NCBI GenBank assembly: GCA_045578865.1
Contig: JAZNLB010000025.1
Location: 53,294-117,293 of the forward strand
DNA from: RGIG2041 sp045578865
GTDB lineage: Bacteria; Bacillota; Clostridia; UBA1381; UMGS1253
Direction: 5' to 3'
DNA length: 64,000 nucleotides
Part shown: positions 16,696 to 24,973 of the stretch, piece by piece
How the letters are laid out: every line of letters begins with the position of its first letter
How positions within the stretch are numbered: the first letter of the stretch is position 1
Translations under genes and position numbers: made by a program
Notes under the pieces: model-generated
Told to the model about the DNA's origin: nothing
The model's input: the letters and a program-made list of their open reading frames with translations, nothing else
Databases searched by the model: none

Positions 16696-17835
16696 TTATT
16701 CCTTTGTTTTCTTTTCTTCTGCAGTTTTTGTTGACGGCAGAAAATCTTTGTTTTTGCGTAAAAATAATCTTCTTCTTAGCTCGCGGTAGGTGCGTTCGCC
16801 CTTTTCGATAAAGAAATACATAAACGGATTAAATACATAGTCGAGTGCGCCGACAAATTCCACCAAGCCGCCGCCTTTTTTCTGGTCTTCTTCGTTGATA
16901 AAACCAATCTTAAAACGAAGCAAGCCTGCCAGTTGGTTGCCCTTGTTTAAATCGCCGGATACACCGCGAAAGTCGTATACATCGCAGTTGTTTTCCACAG
17001 CCCATTTCATCATTTCATACTGCATCAAATAGTTCGGCATCATATTTCTGTATTCGTTGGAGCTTGCGCCGTATAAATACCATACTTTGTTGCCGTACAA
17101 AATCGCAATCGCGCCGGACACCAAAACATCGTTATAGTATATGAGATACAGGCGAAGTGCGTCACCCATTTCGTCATACATTTTTTCAAAATATTCCAAG
17201 GAACGCGGCAAAAATCCGTCACGCACGCCGGTAACCATCATCACCTCGTGAAACGCCTTTAAATCTTCGCGGGTACCGATTTTTGCGTAGCAGCCTTTTC
17301 GCAGCGCTACACGAACATTATAACGGGTTTTGCTTTCAAAACTCATAATGAGTTTGTCGTTGCCGTCTGCATCTGTGCCGTTGAGACCTGCAACATCCTT
17401 GCGGACTACAAATCTTGGTTGTACACCCTCAAAGTTTTTCGATTTATTGAAACGGAATTTCAAATCCTTCATGATTTTGCAGAATTTTTCGTCCGAGGCT
17501 TCAACATCCGGGTCGATTTTAAGTACATAACTTTTGTGCTTTTTTGCAAGTTCGCGCGCACCGTCTACCAATTCTTTTATGGTCTTGGCATCATAACGAT
17601 CGCATACAGGTCCGCGTGGCGCATACATAATTGTAAGCGGGAAGAAGGGAATTTTGCGGATGAGAAGCGACATGGAGCCTTTGATGGTGCCGTCTTCATT
17701 TTCTGCGATGAGAATTTCGTTTTTCCACATATCTTTTACTTTTGCCCATGCCACGGATTGCAGGAAGTGACCTTCCTTGCGGCTCTGCAAAAATGCTTCG
17801 TATTCCTCATATCTTTCAGGTGTAAGCAGTTTCAT
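16696..17835 (-). CDS. FemX/FemAB-family peptidoglycan bridge aminoacyltransferase
   Basis: Fem proteins use aminoacyl-tRNA to add bridge amino acids to the stem peptide of lipid II. The 379-residue protein shows the tandem GNAT-like fold motifs of the family: HFLQSVAWAKVKDMW near the N-terminus, LTIMYAPRGPVCD, SKTRYNVRVALRKG, and in the second domain YLYGASSNEYRNMMPNYLMQYEMMKWA followed by YDFRGVSG. The usual coiled-coil arm is not obvious. Which amino acid is added cannot be predicted; coupling to alr hints that alanine or serine metabolism and bridge formation are co-regulated. ACGGAGGATAGAT precedes the start. Confidence 0.9.
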   Translation of the reverse strand: MKLLTPERYEEYEAFLQSRKEGHFLQSVAWAKVKDMWKNEILIAENEDGTIKGSMSLLIRKIPFFPLTIMYAPRGPVCDRYDAKTIKELVDGARELAKKHKSYVLKIDPDVEASDEKFCKIMKDLKFRFNKSKNFEGVQPRFVVRKDVAGLNGTDADGNDKLIMSFESKTRYNVRVALRKGCYAKIGTREDLKAFHEVMMVTGVRDGFLPRSLEYFEKMYDEMGDALRLYLIYYNDVLVSGAIAILYGNKVWYLYGASSNEYRNMMPNYLMQYEMMKWAVENNCDVYDFRGVSGDLNKGNQLAGLLRFKIGFINEEDQKKGGGLVEFVGALDYVFNPFMYFFIEKGERTYRELRRRLFLRKNKDFLPSTKTAEEKKTKE

Positions 17836-17886
17836 ATCTATCCTCCGTAATTGCGTTAATTTACAATTCTATACAAACATACTTAT

Positions 17887-17913
17887 ATTATAACAAAAAA
17901 TGCCCACTGTCAA
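17887..17913 (-). promoter_or_regulatory. Promoter of the femX-alr-prfA operon
   Basis: Minus-strand TTGACA (17908-17913) is followed by TATAAT (17887-17892) at 15 bases, or TAATAT at 17 bases. TGT gives an extended -10. The rest of the 269-base gap up to 18104 holds an operator-like palindrome (18036-18050) and the next terminator, but no gene I can support. Confidence 0.75.
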
Positions 17914-18035
17914 TCCTTTCTTATGTATAGTTTCGTATACATTTGCATATTAAAATGCGCCGAATTCGCTTGCTATATTGCAAATAGATTTATAGATGCT
18001 AATCTTAAAGCCCGTGAAGTTGTATTTTGAAAATT

Positions 18036-18050
18036 ACGAAACGGTTTCGT
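18036..18050. repeat. Perfect palindrome resembling a LacI-family operator
   Basis: ACGAAACGGTTTCGT has 7-base arms around one central base. LacI/GalR-type regulators often bind such CGAAAC-GTTTCG sites. It is about 120 bases upstream of the femX promoter, and no LacI-family gene is in the window, so its role is unknown. Confidence 0.5.
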
Positions 18051-18062
18051 TTGATGCGCTTG

Positions 18063-18106
18063 AAAAGCAATACGCCCTAACTGCATAGCTAGGGCGTATT
18101 GCTTTT
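18063..18106. terminator. Long-stem terminator of the AI-2E-type gene
   Basis: A 17-base arm (18063-18079, containing GCAATACGCCCTA) pairs perfectly with 18090-18106 around a 10-base loop. The hairpin begins at the stop codon of the minus-strand gene. Confidence 0.88.
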
Positions 18107-19295
18107 ATTGAGTAATTTCGTTTTGTGATTCTTCGGGTAAGAGTTCGTCTTTGGGTTTAGAGGGCGGCGACAATCTTTCGGCTACGCTTTCTTTTAAAAG
18201 TGCATATGCGACGGATGCAATCGGTACGGCAAGCACCATGCCGAGCATGCCAAAGATGCTGCCGCCGATTAAGATTGACAAAAGCACCCAGATTGCAGGC
18301 AGGCCGATAGAATCGCCGACAACAAACGGGTAGATAAAGTTGCTTTCGATTTGCTGAATGACGATCGCCATAATTAAAAATACAAGCGCACTTGCGGGAT
18401 GAATCATCAACAGAATGAATGCACACGGGATGGTTGCAATGATCGGACCAAACATCGGAATTAAACCGCCAATGGCCATAATCACGGCTAAAAGCAGTGC
18501 ATAAGGCATTTTAAAGATACTTGCCGCAATAAAATACATCACACCTAAGATGAGAGACTCGGTTATTTGTCCTACAATAAAATTTTTAAAGATGGAATGC
18601 GACTTTTCTGCGATATACGCAATGCGCGCCGTGTGCTTTTTTCCGCAGTAGGCAAGTAATGTACGCTTTATACTGTTAAAAATTTTTTCTTTGCCGAACA
18701 ACATATATAACGCAAAAAAGATACCCATCAAAAAATTAAACAGACCGCTTGTAAGTCCGATGGCAAAGGTGGCAACCTGTGGTGTAATGCCTGTTACAAG
18801 GTCGCTTATATAGCCGATGACGGCCTGCCAGTCCAAACGGAATAAAAGACCATTCATAGAGATGTCAAATCTTCCTAACAGTTGGTTTATGGTGCGCTGC
18901 AGACCTGTAAGGTAATACGGCATGTTGGTGGCCAGTGTCCGTGCGCTTTCACGCAACTGCGGCACAATCAGCAACATTAAAAGCGTAATGCAAAGACCGA
19001 GCAGCAAAATTGCCAGTATCACACAGACCGCGCGTTTAATCTTGCACCAGAATTTAAATCTGGTCAGTTTGTAAAACAGTCGGTTTTCAAGCGCGTTTAC
19101 AACAATGCCGATTAAAAAAGCCAGAAACAGACCGATGATGAACGGACTGAAAATTTGTATCAGCCAGGTTACAGCGGCGACAACGGTTTTGAAATTCAAA
19201 AGTGCAAAGGTGGTTGCCGTCGCGGCGACAACCAGCCAGATTGCCTGAAAAAATGATATATTTTTTTTGAGTCCTTTTTTCTTTTGGTTTTGCAT
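18105..19295 (-). CDS. AI-2E family (PerM/YtvI-like) membrane transporter
   Basis: The 396-residue protein has about eight hydrophobic helices, starting at residues 14-35 (FFQAIWLVVAATATTFALL) and 39-66. The C-terminal core carries the family motifs ALLLAVIMAIGGLIPMFGPIIATIPCA and IESNFIYPFVVGDSIGLPAIWVLLSILIGGSIFGMLGMVLAVPI. Family members include AI-2 exporter TqsA, sodium/proton antiporters and the sporulation protein YtvI; the substrate cannot be predicted here. The acidic, glutamate-rich tail is cytoplasmic. TTGGAGGCATACC precedes the start. It is divergent from secA. Confidence 0.87.
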   Translation of the reverse strand: MQNQKKKGLKKNISFFQAIWLVVAATATTFALLNFKTVVAAVTWLIQIFSPFIIGLFLAFLIGIVVNALENRLFYKLTRFKFWCKIKRAVCVILAILLLGLCITLLMLLIVPQLRESARTLATNMPYYLTGLQRTINQLLGRFDISMNGLLFRLDWQAVIGYISDLVTGITPQVATFAIGLTSGLFNFLMGIFFALYMLFGKEKIFNSIKRTLLAYCGKKHTARIAYIAEKSHSIFKNFIVGQITESLILGVMYFIAASIFKMPYALLLAVIMAIGGLIPMFGPIIATIPCAFILLMIHPASALVFLIMAIVIQQIESNFIYPFVVGDSIGLPAIWVLLSILIGGSIFGMLGMVLAVPIASVAYALLKESVAERLSPPSKPKDELLPEESQNEITQ

Positions 19296-19416
19296 GGTAT
19301 GCCTCCAAAAAACATATTCTAACCTAATTTTACCATATACAAAACAAAAAAACTACCCCATAAAAAAGATTTACAAAAAATTTTCATTTCGGGTATGGTA
19401 AATCGGATTTAAAGAT

Positions 19417-19424
19417 GGTATAAT
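19417..19424 (+). promoter_or_regulatory. Extended -10 promoter of secA
   Basis: TGG-TATAAT is an extended -10 box 39 bases before the secA start. No convincing -35 is present, which is normal for extended -10 promoters. Confidence 0.65.
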
Positions 19425-19462
19425 AATATCAGTATATTATGGCTGAAAGAAGGACTTGCACC

Positions 19463-22195
19463 ATGAGTTTGTTGGAAAAAATATTCGGTAACTATTCCGA
19501 TAAAGAATTAAAGCGTATTAAACCGATTGCAAATCGGGTTATGGAGCTTGAGGATGAGATGTCGGCTTTAAGCGATGCGGCTTTAAAAGCAAAGACGCAG
19601 GAGTTTCGTGAGCGATTGCAGATGGGTGAAACCTTGGAGGAACTTATGCCAGAGGCGTTTGCTGTTGTGCGTGAGGCTGCATGGCGTGTGCTTTCTATGA
19701 AACACTTTTATGTGCAGGTACTCGGCGGTATTATTTTGCACCAGGGCAGAATTGCCGAAATGAAAACCGGTGAAGGCAAGACGCTTGTCTCGACCTTGCC
19801 GGCCTATTTAAATGCGCTTTCCGGCAAAGGTGTGCATATTGTAACGGTCAATGATTATCTTGCTAAGCGTGACAGTGAGTGGATGGGAAAGGTGTTTCGT
19901 TTCCTCGGTCTTACTGTTGGACTGATTGTGCACGATTTGGACAATAATGCACGCCAGGCGGCATACAATGCCGACATTACTTATGCAACAAACAACGAAC
20001 TCGGCTTTGATTATCTGCGCGATAACATGGTTATTTTTAAAGGGGATATGACACAGCGCGGTCAACACTATGCAATCGTCGATGAGGTGGACTCTATTTT
20101 AATTGACGAAGCAAGAACACCGCTCATCATTTCCGGCGTAAGTGGCAAGTCGACACAACTTTATCAGATTGCCGACCAGTTTGCACGCACCCTCAAGGTG
20201 TTGGTTATAAAGGAAACTGACAAAAAATCCAACGCACTCGATGATACCGATGCGGATTATATTGTTGACGAAAAAGCAAAGACTGCTACGCTGACACAAA
20301 AGGGTGTGGCGAAGGCGGAGAAATTCTTTGGTATAGAGAATTTGTCAGACCCGAATCATATGCAGATTAATCATCACATAAACCAAGCCATTAAAGCGCA
20401 CGGTACCATGAAACGCGACCGCGAATATGTAGTGCAGGGCGGTCAGGTGGTTATTGTGGATGAGTTTACGGGGCGTATTATGCCAGGCAGGCGTTATTCC
20501 GATGGATTGCATCAGGCGATTGAAGCAAAGGAAAAAGTAAAGGTAGAGAGGGAAAGCAAGACGCTTGCGACCATTACATTTCAAAATTTCTTCCGTCTGT
20601 ATACCAAACTTTCCGGTATGACCGGTACGGCACAGACCGAGGAAACAGAGTTTCAGCAGATTTACGGACTGGATGTTATCGTTGTACCTACGAACAAAGA
20701 GATGCAACGCAACGACTTAGATGATGTCATTTACAAAAATGTAGAGGGCAAATACAGAGCCATTGTTGAGCAGATTAAAGAGTGCCATGAAAAAGGGCAA
20801 CCGGTCTTGGTTGGTACGGTTTCCATTGAAAAATCGGAACTGATTTCCAAACTTTTGTCCCGTCAGGGCATTCGACACAATGTATTAAACGCAAAGCACC
20901 ATGCAAAAGAAGCAGAGATTATTGCACAGGCAGGTAAGGTCGGCGCTGTAACAATAGCGACGAATATGGCTGGTCGTGGTACAGATATTATGCTCGGCGG
21001 TAACGCTGAGTTTATGGCGAAAACAGAAATGGCAAAGCAGGGATTTAGTGACGAATTGATTGCGGAGTCTACGGGATTTTCAGAGACGGAGGATGCTGAA
21101 ATTTTGCATGCACGCGAAACATTTAAGGCTTTGCAGGCAAAATACAAAGAACAAATCCGACCGGAGGCGGAGGCTGCGGCAGCGGCAGGCGGATTGTATG
21201 TTATCGGAACGGAGCGCCACGAATCCAGGCGAGTGGACAATCAGCTTCGTGGCCGAAGCGGCAGACAAGGTGACCCGGGCGCATCGAAATTTTTTATTTC
21301 GATGGAGGACGACCTGATGCGTCTGTTCGGCTCTGACCGCTACACCTTGATGCTTGAAAAAATCGGTTTGGAGGACGACCAACCGATTGAAGCAAAACTT
21401 TTGTCGGGTGCGATTGAAAATGCACAAAAGCATGTGGAGGGCAGAAATTTTGATATTCGTAAACATGTGCTGCAGTACGACGAAGTTATGAATGAGCAGC
21501 GCAAGATGATATATACGCAGCGCCGTATGGTGCTGGATGGCGAGGACATGCACCCCTACATTATGAAAATGCTTCATAATACTGTAGAGAGCGGCATTGC
21601 AACTTATGCGGCAAGCGATATTCCGGACGAATGGGACCTTAGCGGCCTTTCTGCATATGCTACGGAGTTGTATCAGGCAGCGCCGGGTAGCATGCAGCTG
21701 GAGTTTGATGAACTTAACCGCACCACGAAAAAGACACTTACGGAAAAACTTCTCCGTATTGCAGAAGAAAGAATGCACAGGCAACAGGTGGCTTTTGGTG
21801 ATGCCATGGGTGAGCTTGAGCGTGTGATGCTTTTGCGTGTTGTCGATTCAAAGTGGATGGACCATATCGATGATATGGAACAGTTAAAGCATGGAATTGG
21901 TTTAAATGCATACGCACAGCGAGACCCCGTAGTAGAGTACCGTTTGGTTGGCTCGGATATGTATGATGAGATGATTGAAAATATTGCTCATGATACCATT
22001 AAGTTTCTTTTGCGTGCCGTGCCGGTAAATGAGTCGCTCGAGCGCGAACAGGTAGCAACACCGATGGGAGCTTGCCTCGATGACGGAAGCATTGAAAATA
22101 AGCCGACACAAAAGAAGGAAAAGATTGGCAGAAATGATCCGTGTCCGTGCGGTAGTGGGTTAAAATATAAAAAATGTTGCGGAATGAATGAGTAA
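19463..22195 (+). CDS. secA: Protein translocase ATPase SecA
   Basis: SecA pushes preproteins through SecYEG. From ATG at 19463 the protein is 910 residues. Walker A is MKTGEGKT (100-107), Walker B-type VDEVDSILIDEARTPLIISG, and the second motor domain carries TNMAGRGTDIMLGGN and RRVDNQLRGRSGRQGDPG. The last 23 residues hold the zinc finger CPCGSGLKYKKCC that binds SecB or ribosomes. An in-frame ATG at 19439 exists, but GAAAGAAGG lies between it and 19463 at proper spacing, so the later start is used. It is monocistronic, with its own promoter and terminator. Confidence 0.97.
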   Translation: MSLLEKIFGNYSDKELKRIKPIANRVMELEDEMSALSDAALKAKTQEFRERLQMGETLEELMPEAFAVVREAAWRVLSMKHFYVQVLGGIILHQGRIAEMKTGEGKTLVSTLPAYLNALSGKGVHIVTVNDYLAKRDSEWMGKVFRFLGLTVGLIVHDLDNNARQAAYNADITYATNNELGFDYLRDNMVIFKGDMTQRGQHYAIVDEVDSILIDEARTPLIISGVSGKSTQLYQIADQFARTLKVLVIKETDKKSNALDDTDADYIVDEKAKTATLTQKGVAKAEKFFGIENLSDPNHMQINHHINQAIKAHGTMKRDREYVVQGGQVVIVDEFTGRIMPGRRYSDGLHQAIEAKEKVKVERESKTLATITFQNFFRLYTKLSGMTGTAQTEETEFQQIYGLDVIVVPTNKEMQRNDLDDVIYKNVEGKYRAIVEQIKECHEKGQPVLVGTVSIEKSELISKLLSRQGIRHNVLNAKHHAKEAEIIAQAGKVGAVTIATNMAGRGTDIMLGGNAEFMAKTEMAKQGFSDELIAESTGFSETEDAEILHARETFKALQAKYKEQIRPEAEAAAAAGGLYVIGTERHESRRVDNQLRGRSGRQGDPGASKFFISMEDDLMRLFGSDRYTLMLEKIGLEDDQPIEAKLLSGAIENAQKHVEGRNFDIRKHVLQYDEVMNEQRKMIYTQRRMVLDGEDMHPYIMKMLHNTVESGIATYAASDIPDEWDLSGLSAYATELYQAAPGSMQLEFDELNRTTKKTLTEKLLRIAEERMHRQQVAFGDAMGELERVMLLRVVDSKWMDHIDDMEQLKHGIGLNAYAQRDPVVEYRLVGSDMYDEMIENIAHDTIKFLLRAVPVNESLEREQVATPMGACLDDGSIENKPTQKKEKIGRNDPCPCGSGLKYKKCCGMNE

Positions 22196-22201
22196 AAAAA
22201 G

Positions 22202-22255
22202 AGACAATCGAAATTTATACTGCCTAATTTGTGCAGTTCTTTCGATTGTCTTTTC
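22202..22255. terminator. Bidirectional terminator between secA and the cyclo-ligase gene
   Basis: AGACAATCGAAA (22202-22213) pairs with TTTCGATTGTCT (22240-22251), with an inner ACTGC/GCAGT hairpin. U-runs lie on both strands. The inner part shares words with the terminator at 28301. Confidence 0.88.
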
Positions 22256-22780
22256 TTATGCATAGATGATTTTATCCATTTTTATATCGTATGCATCTGT
22301 CGGTAGTGCATCTATGTACTGAAAAGCATAACATATTCCAATTTTATACCCATTGGTTTTGCTTAAAAGCCTGTCATAGCAACCCATCCCAAAACCGAGG
22401 CGGTTTCCGGATTTGTCGAAGGCAAGGCCGGGGAGAATAAATATATCCACATCTTGCGGGTCCACGGTTTTATCGCCGCTCGGTTCAGTTATGCTGAAAT
22501 TACCTTTTTTGTAGTCGCCGTTATCAACATAGAGTGTAATTGCTCCGTTTTCGTCTGTAACGGGCAAAGCAACGATTTTGCCGTCTTGCCTGCATTGTGC
22601 AAGCAAGGAAGCGGTGTCGACTTCTTTATATGCGGAAAGGTACAGACAAACTGTTTTTGCCGCTTTGTACGCCTGTGTTGCACACACTTTTTTACAAATG
22701 CTTTCGGAAGCGATTTGTATTTGTTTCGATGTTAGCGCACGACGCTTTTCTTTCATTTCTTTACGGATAACTTGTTTCAT
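22256..22780 (-). CDS. 5-formyltetrahydrofolate cyclo-ligase
   Basis: This enzyme uses ATP to convert 5-formyl-THF to 5,10-methenyl-THF in folate one-carbon metabolism. The 174-residue protein has the N-terminal KEMKEKRRALT nucleotide-contact helix, VCLYLSAYKEVDT, and the signature LPGLAFDKSGNRLGFGMGCYDRLL, the phosphate and folate-binding loop. Length and motifs match the YgfA/MTHFS family. GAGGAAGCCT precedes the start. It is the last gene of DUF2156-GNAT-cyclo-ligase, and the three have no obvious shared pathway. Confidence 0.94.
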   Translation of the reverse strand: MKQVIRKEMKEKRRALTSKQIQIASESICKKVCATQAYKAAKTVCLYLSAYKEVDTASLLAQCRQDGKIVALPVTDENGAITLYVDNGDYKKGNFSITEPSGDKTVDPQDVDIFILPGLAFDKSGNRLGFGMGCYDRLLSKTNGYKIGICYAFQYIDALPTDAYDIKMDKIIYA

Positions 22781-22788
22781 AGGCTTCC

Positions 22789-23565
22789 TCAGTTGATGGC
22801 TAAATTAAAATATAAATTGGCATAGCGTTTGGGATAAAACATAGCAAACGGTGCGCCCTGTGCACAAAATACTTTCGCTTCTGCTGTGCTTGTAGAGAAA
22901 TGTTTGCACAATCCTGCAAGTGCATCATAATATTGCTCGGAATTTAAATACAGCTCGCTGACGATCAGTTTATCATTTTGCTTGTACGCCATGCAAAAAC
23001 CGTAACCATTTTTATTTTCTAACTGAAAAAAACTAGTGCCATAGAGCGTTTCTATATCCGTAAGCATGGCTGTGTCCCATGCGGCGAGTGGCTGTAAGTG
23101 TTTGTTTCGAAGGTTAAAATAGATGGAAGGGCTGACGGGCGTAATTTTAATTTGCTTATTCGTACAGTTGCCGTTTAAAGTGAGGGTATTTATGGGGCTG
23201 CCGGCTACAAATCCGCGTGCTTTATAAAAATCGAACAGGGATGACTTTGCTGGAACGAGAACAAGAAAATCCACTTCGTTGTTGTCAACTTGTTGTTTTG
23301 CTGCATCAAGCATTTTTGTTGCAAGACCGAGGCCGCGTGCCTCTTTTTTTGTGGCAACGGCATAGATATATTGTCCTTTTTTGTCCCCGTATGACAGTGG
23401 AAGACGCATTTGCATGGACAATAGCTCACCATTTATTTTGTATAGATATAGGTGTTGTGAAAACAGTGAAAGGCAAGCATCAATGTCTGCCTTGCTGTCG
23501 CCGAAGGCTTCCTGCCATAAGGCGAGTACACAGGGGTAATCCGTGCTTGTATATTTTAATAACAT
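22789..23565 (-). CDS. GNAT-family N-acetyltransferase
   Basis: The protein has 258 residues from the ATG at 23565, where ACGGAG gives a good ribosome binding site. An open extension of seven codons lies inside the preceding gene. The acetyl-CoA-binding motif A appears as YIYAVATKKEARGLGLATKMLDAA around residues 75-98, followed by FLVLVPAKSSLFDFYKARGF, the typical N-acetyltransferase end. The C-terminal half (about 130-258) is extra and resembles the second domain of two-domain GNATs such as Eis-like proteins. The substrate is unknown. It is translated immediately after the DUF2156 gene. Confidence 0.82.
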   Translation of the reverse strand: MLLKYTSTDYPCVLALWQEAFGDSKADIDACLSLFSQHLYLYKINGELLSMQMRLPLSYGDKKGQYIYAVATKKEARGLGLATKMLDAAKQQVDNNEVDFLVLVPAKSSLFDFYKARGFVAGSPINTLTLNGNCTNKQIKITPVSPSIYFNLRNKHLQPLAAWDTAMLTDIETLYGTSFFQLENKNGYGFCMAYKQNDKLIVSELYLNSEQYYDALAGLCKHFSTSTAEAKVFCAQGAPFAMFYPKRYANLYFNLAIN

Positions 23566-23566
23566 C

Positions 23567-24454
23567 TCATTTCTCCGTAGCAACAAATTTTACTGCAATT
23601 TCAATGGGACGATAGGACAGCTTGGCTTTTCTTAACCCTTCGTCACCGGCATCATCTTCGCGGTTAATGTAGACATAGCCGTCGGCATTGTTTAGAAGAA
23701 ATTGCTGATTTATCATTGGATATGCACCTTGAATGTCGGCAAAAGCCTTTTCGATGTGTACTAAATAAGTCTTCTCGTTTAATCTGTCGCCGATAGAAAA
23801 GGCAACGACTTTACCATTGGTGCGGATGAGGCCACCATCGAGTTTTAGAGCATCATAATTTTTTAGTGCACAACGAACGGCGCAGGTTTCTTGTGCAAGA
23901 CTTTTGTCTTCTTCACAAGCGGATATACTACACCAGGCATCATGCATTGCGCTGACCTCGCTTATATTGCTTGCATTGATATGCTCATAAGTCCAATCCG
24001 GGTGGTTTTCTAAAAATCGATTGATATGATTACGCTTTGCAGCAAGTTTTTTTCCTTTGAGTGTACGCAGGCTTTCTGCATCGTATATGTAGTCACCGGC
24101 GTCACGAACTTCGTTAAAATCAAATCTACCCGGCCATAGCGCTTCCAGTGTTTCTTTTTGCGCTTTCGACAAGGAATGAAAGCGCAAAATGATACTGTTT
24201 TGTTTAGCATAATCATTTAACTTCATAAGTGCGCTGTTTTCATCCTCCATACCTACAGGATAAAGAAAGGATGGTTTGTCAGTGCCTGATTTACAGTAAA
24301 AAGTTCCGTTTTCTATGCAAATTTCCGTTTTAAATATCTGCTTCCAGATATAAATGGTTGTGAAATTATATTCCAGAGTTGGACAAGCGTATGCCAAAAA
24401 AATTGCATCTACGGCATTTTTGTCTTTAATTGTCGGCGTGTGAAATTTTAACAT
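23567..24454 (-). CDS. DUF2156 protein (phosphatidylglycerol lysyltransferase C-domain-like)
   Basis: This 295-residue soluble protein has two GNAT-like halves. Conserved DUF2156 features include YNFTTIYIWKQIF near the N-terminus, GDYIYDAESLRTLKGKKLAAKRNHINRFLE in the centre, and FADIQGAYPMINQQFLLNN and YINREDDAGDEGLRKAKLSYRP near the end. The domain is the catalytic part of MprF-type lysyltransferases, but soluble versions without membrane helices have no established role. GAAAGGAAAAATAC precedes the start. It is the first gene of its operon and overlaps the ribosome binding region of the GNAT gene. Confidence 0.85.
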   Translation of the reverse strand: MLKFHTPTIKDKNAVDAIFLAYACPTLEYNFTTIYIWKQIFKTEICIENGTFYCKSGTDKPSFLYPVGMEDENSALMKLNDYAKQNSIILRFHSLSKAQKETLEALWPGRFDFNEVRDAGDYIYDAESLRTLKGKKLAAKRNHINRFLENHPDWTYEHINASNISEVSAMHDAWCSISACEEDKSLAQETCAVRCALKNYDALKLDGGLIRTNGKVVAFSIGDRLNEKTYLVHIEKAFADIQGAYPMINQQFLLNNADGYVYINREDDAGDEGLRKAKLSYRPIEIAVKFVATEK

Positions 24455-24574
24455 GTATTTTTCCTTTCGCTAACTATTTCTTTTAACAGTATACCACTTT
24501 TTTTCAAAAATACAAGTCTAAAACATGCCGTGATTGCATAGTCATTTACAAAACAAGGCATAGGGGGAAGACGA

Positions 24575-24961
24575 ATGGCGGCGAAAGGTGCAATTACAGT
24601 GCACACATATTTAGGTAATGAGGCGTTACCGGTAGCGGATGTGGGCGTACATGTGGTTCAAAGAATCGAAGATGCTGAATTGTTGATTGCGTATCGCACA
24701 ACAGACAGAAACGGACAGACGGACATCGTTGAGGTAGACACACCGGATGTAAGTAACTCTCAAACGCCGGAGGGCGGTTTGCCGTTTGCAAGCGTGGATA
24801 TTCGTGTGCGGCATCCGGATTATCATGCGGTTTATGTCCACAATGTTCAGGTGTTTGCAGATACACTCACGCGCCTGCCGGTTCAGCTGATTCCAAACAG
24901 TGAACGGTTACCGGGTGAAATGACAACGGAGCAGATTTATATCACACCGCAGCAATTGTAA
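24575..24961 (+). CDS. Carboxypeptidase-regulatory-like protein equivalent to the SleC N-terminal domain
   Basis: This 128-residue protein is predicted to be all-beta. The core ITVHTYLGNEALPVADVGVHVVQ, TTDRNGQTDIVEV and DIRVRHPDYHAVYVHNVQVFADTLTRLPVQLIP follows the carboxypeptidase regulatory domain pattern. The same pattern opens the clostridial spore cortex-lytic enzyme SleC (its pre-peptide region). The protein ends with EQIYITPQQL, and the next gene begins where SleC continues, 12 bases later. I infer a split SleC. There is no signal peptide, as in SleC, which is packaged in the mother cell. AGGGGGAAG precedes the start. Confidence 0.7.
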   Translation: MAAKGAITVHTYLGNEALPVADVGVHVVQRIEDAELLIAYRTTDRNGQTDIVEVDTPDVSNSQTPEGGLPFASVDIRVRHPDYHAVYVHNVQVFADTLTRLPVQLIPNSERLPGEMTTEQIYITPQQL

Positions 24962-24973
24962 CGGAGGTAGTTT

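Noticed and set aside
17996..18088. 30-codon ORF as a real gene
   Set aside because: It follows a stop codon directly, lacks a ribosome binding site and overlaps a palindrome and terminator; kept only as a low-interest finding.
21080..21784. 234-codon minus-strand ORF
   Set aside because: It is a shadow of secA; secA motifs run through the whole region in the other strand.
24514..24549. Sporulation sigma promoter before the SleC cassette
   Set aside because: CATAGTCAT at 24537 partly resembles sigma-E/K -10 boxes, but no matching -35 is at proper spacing for E, K or G.
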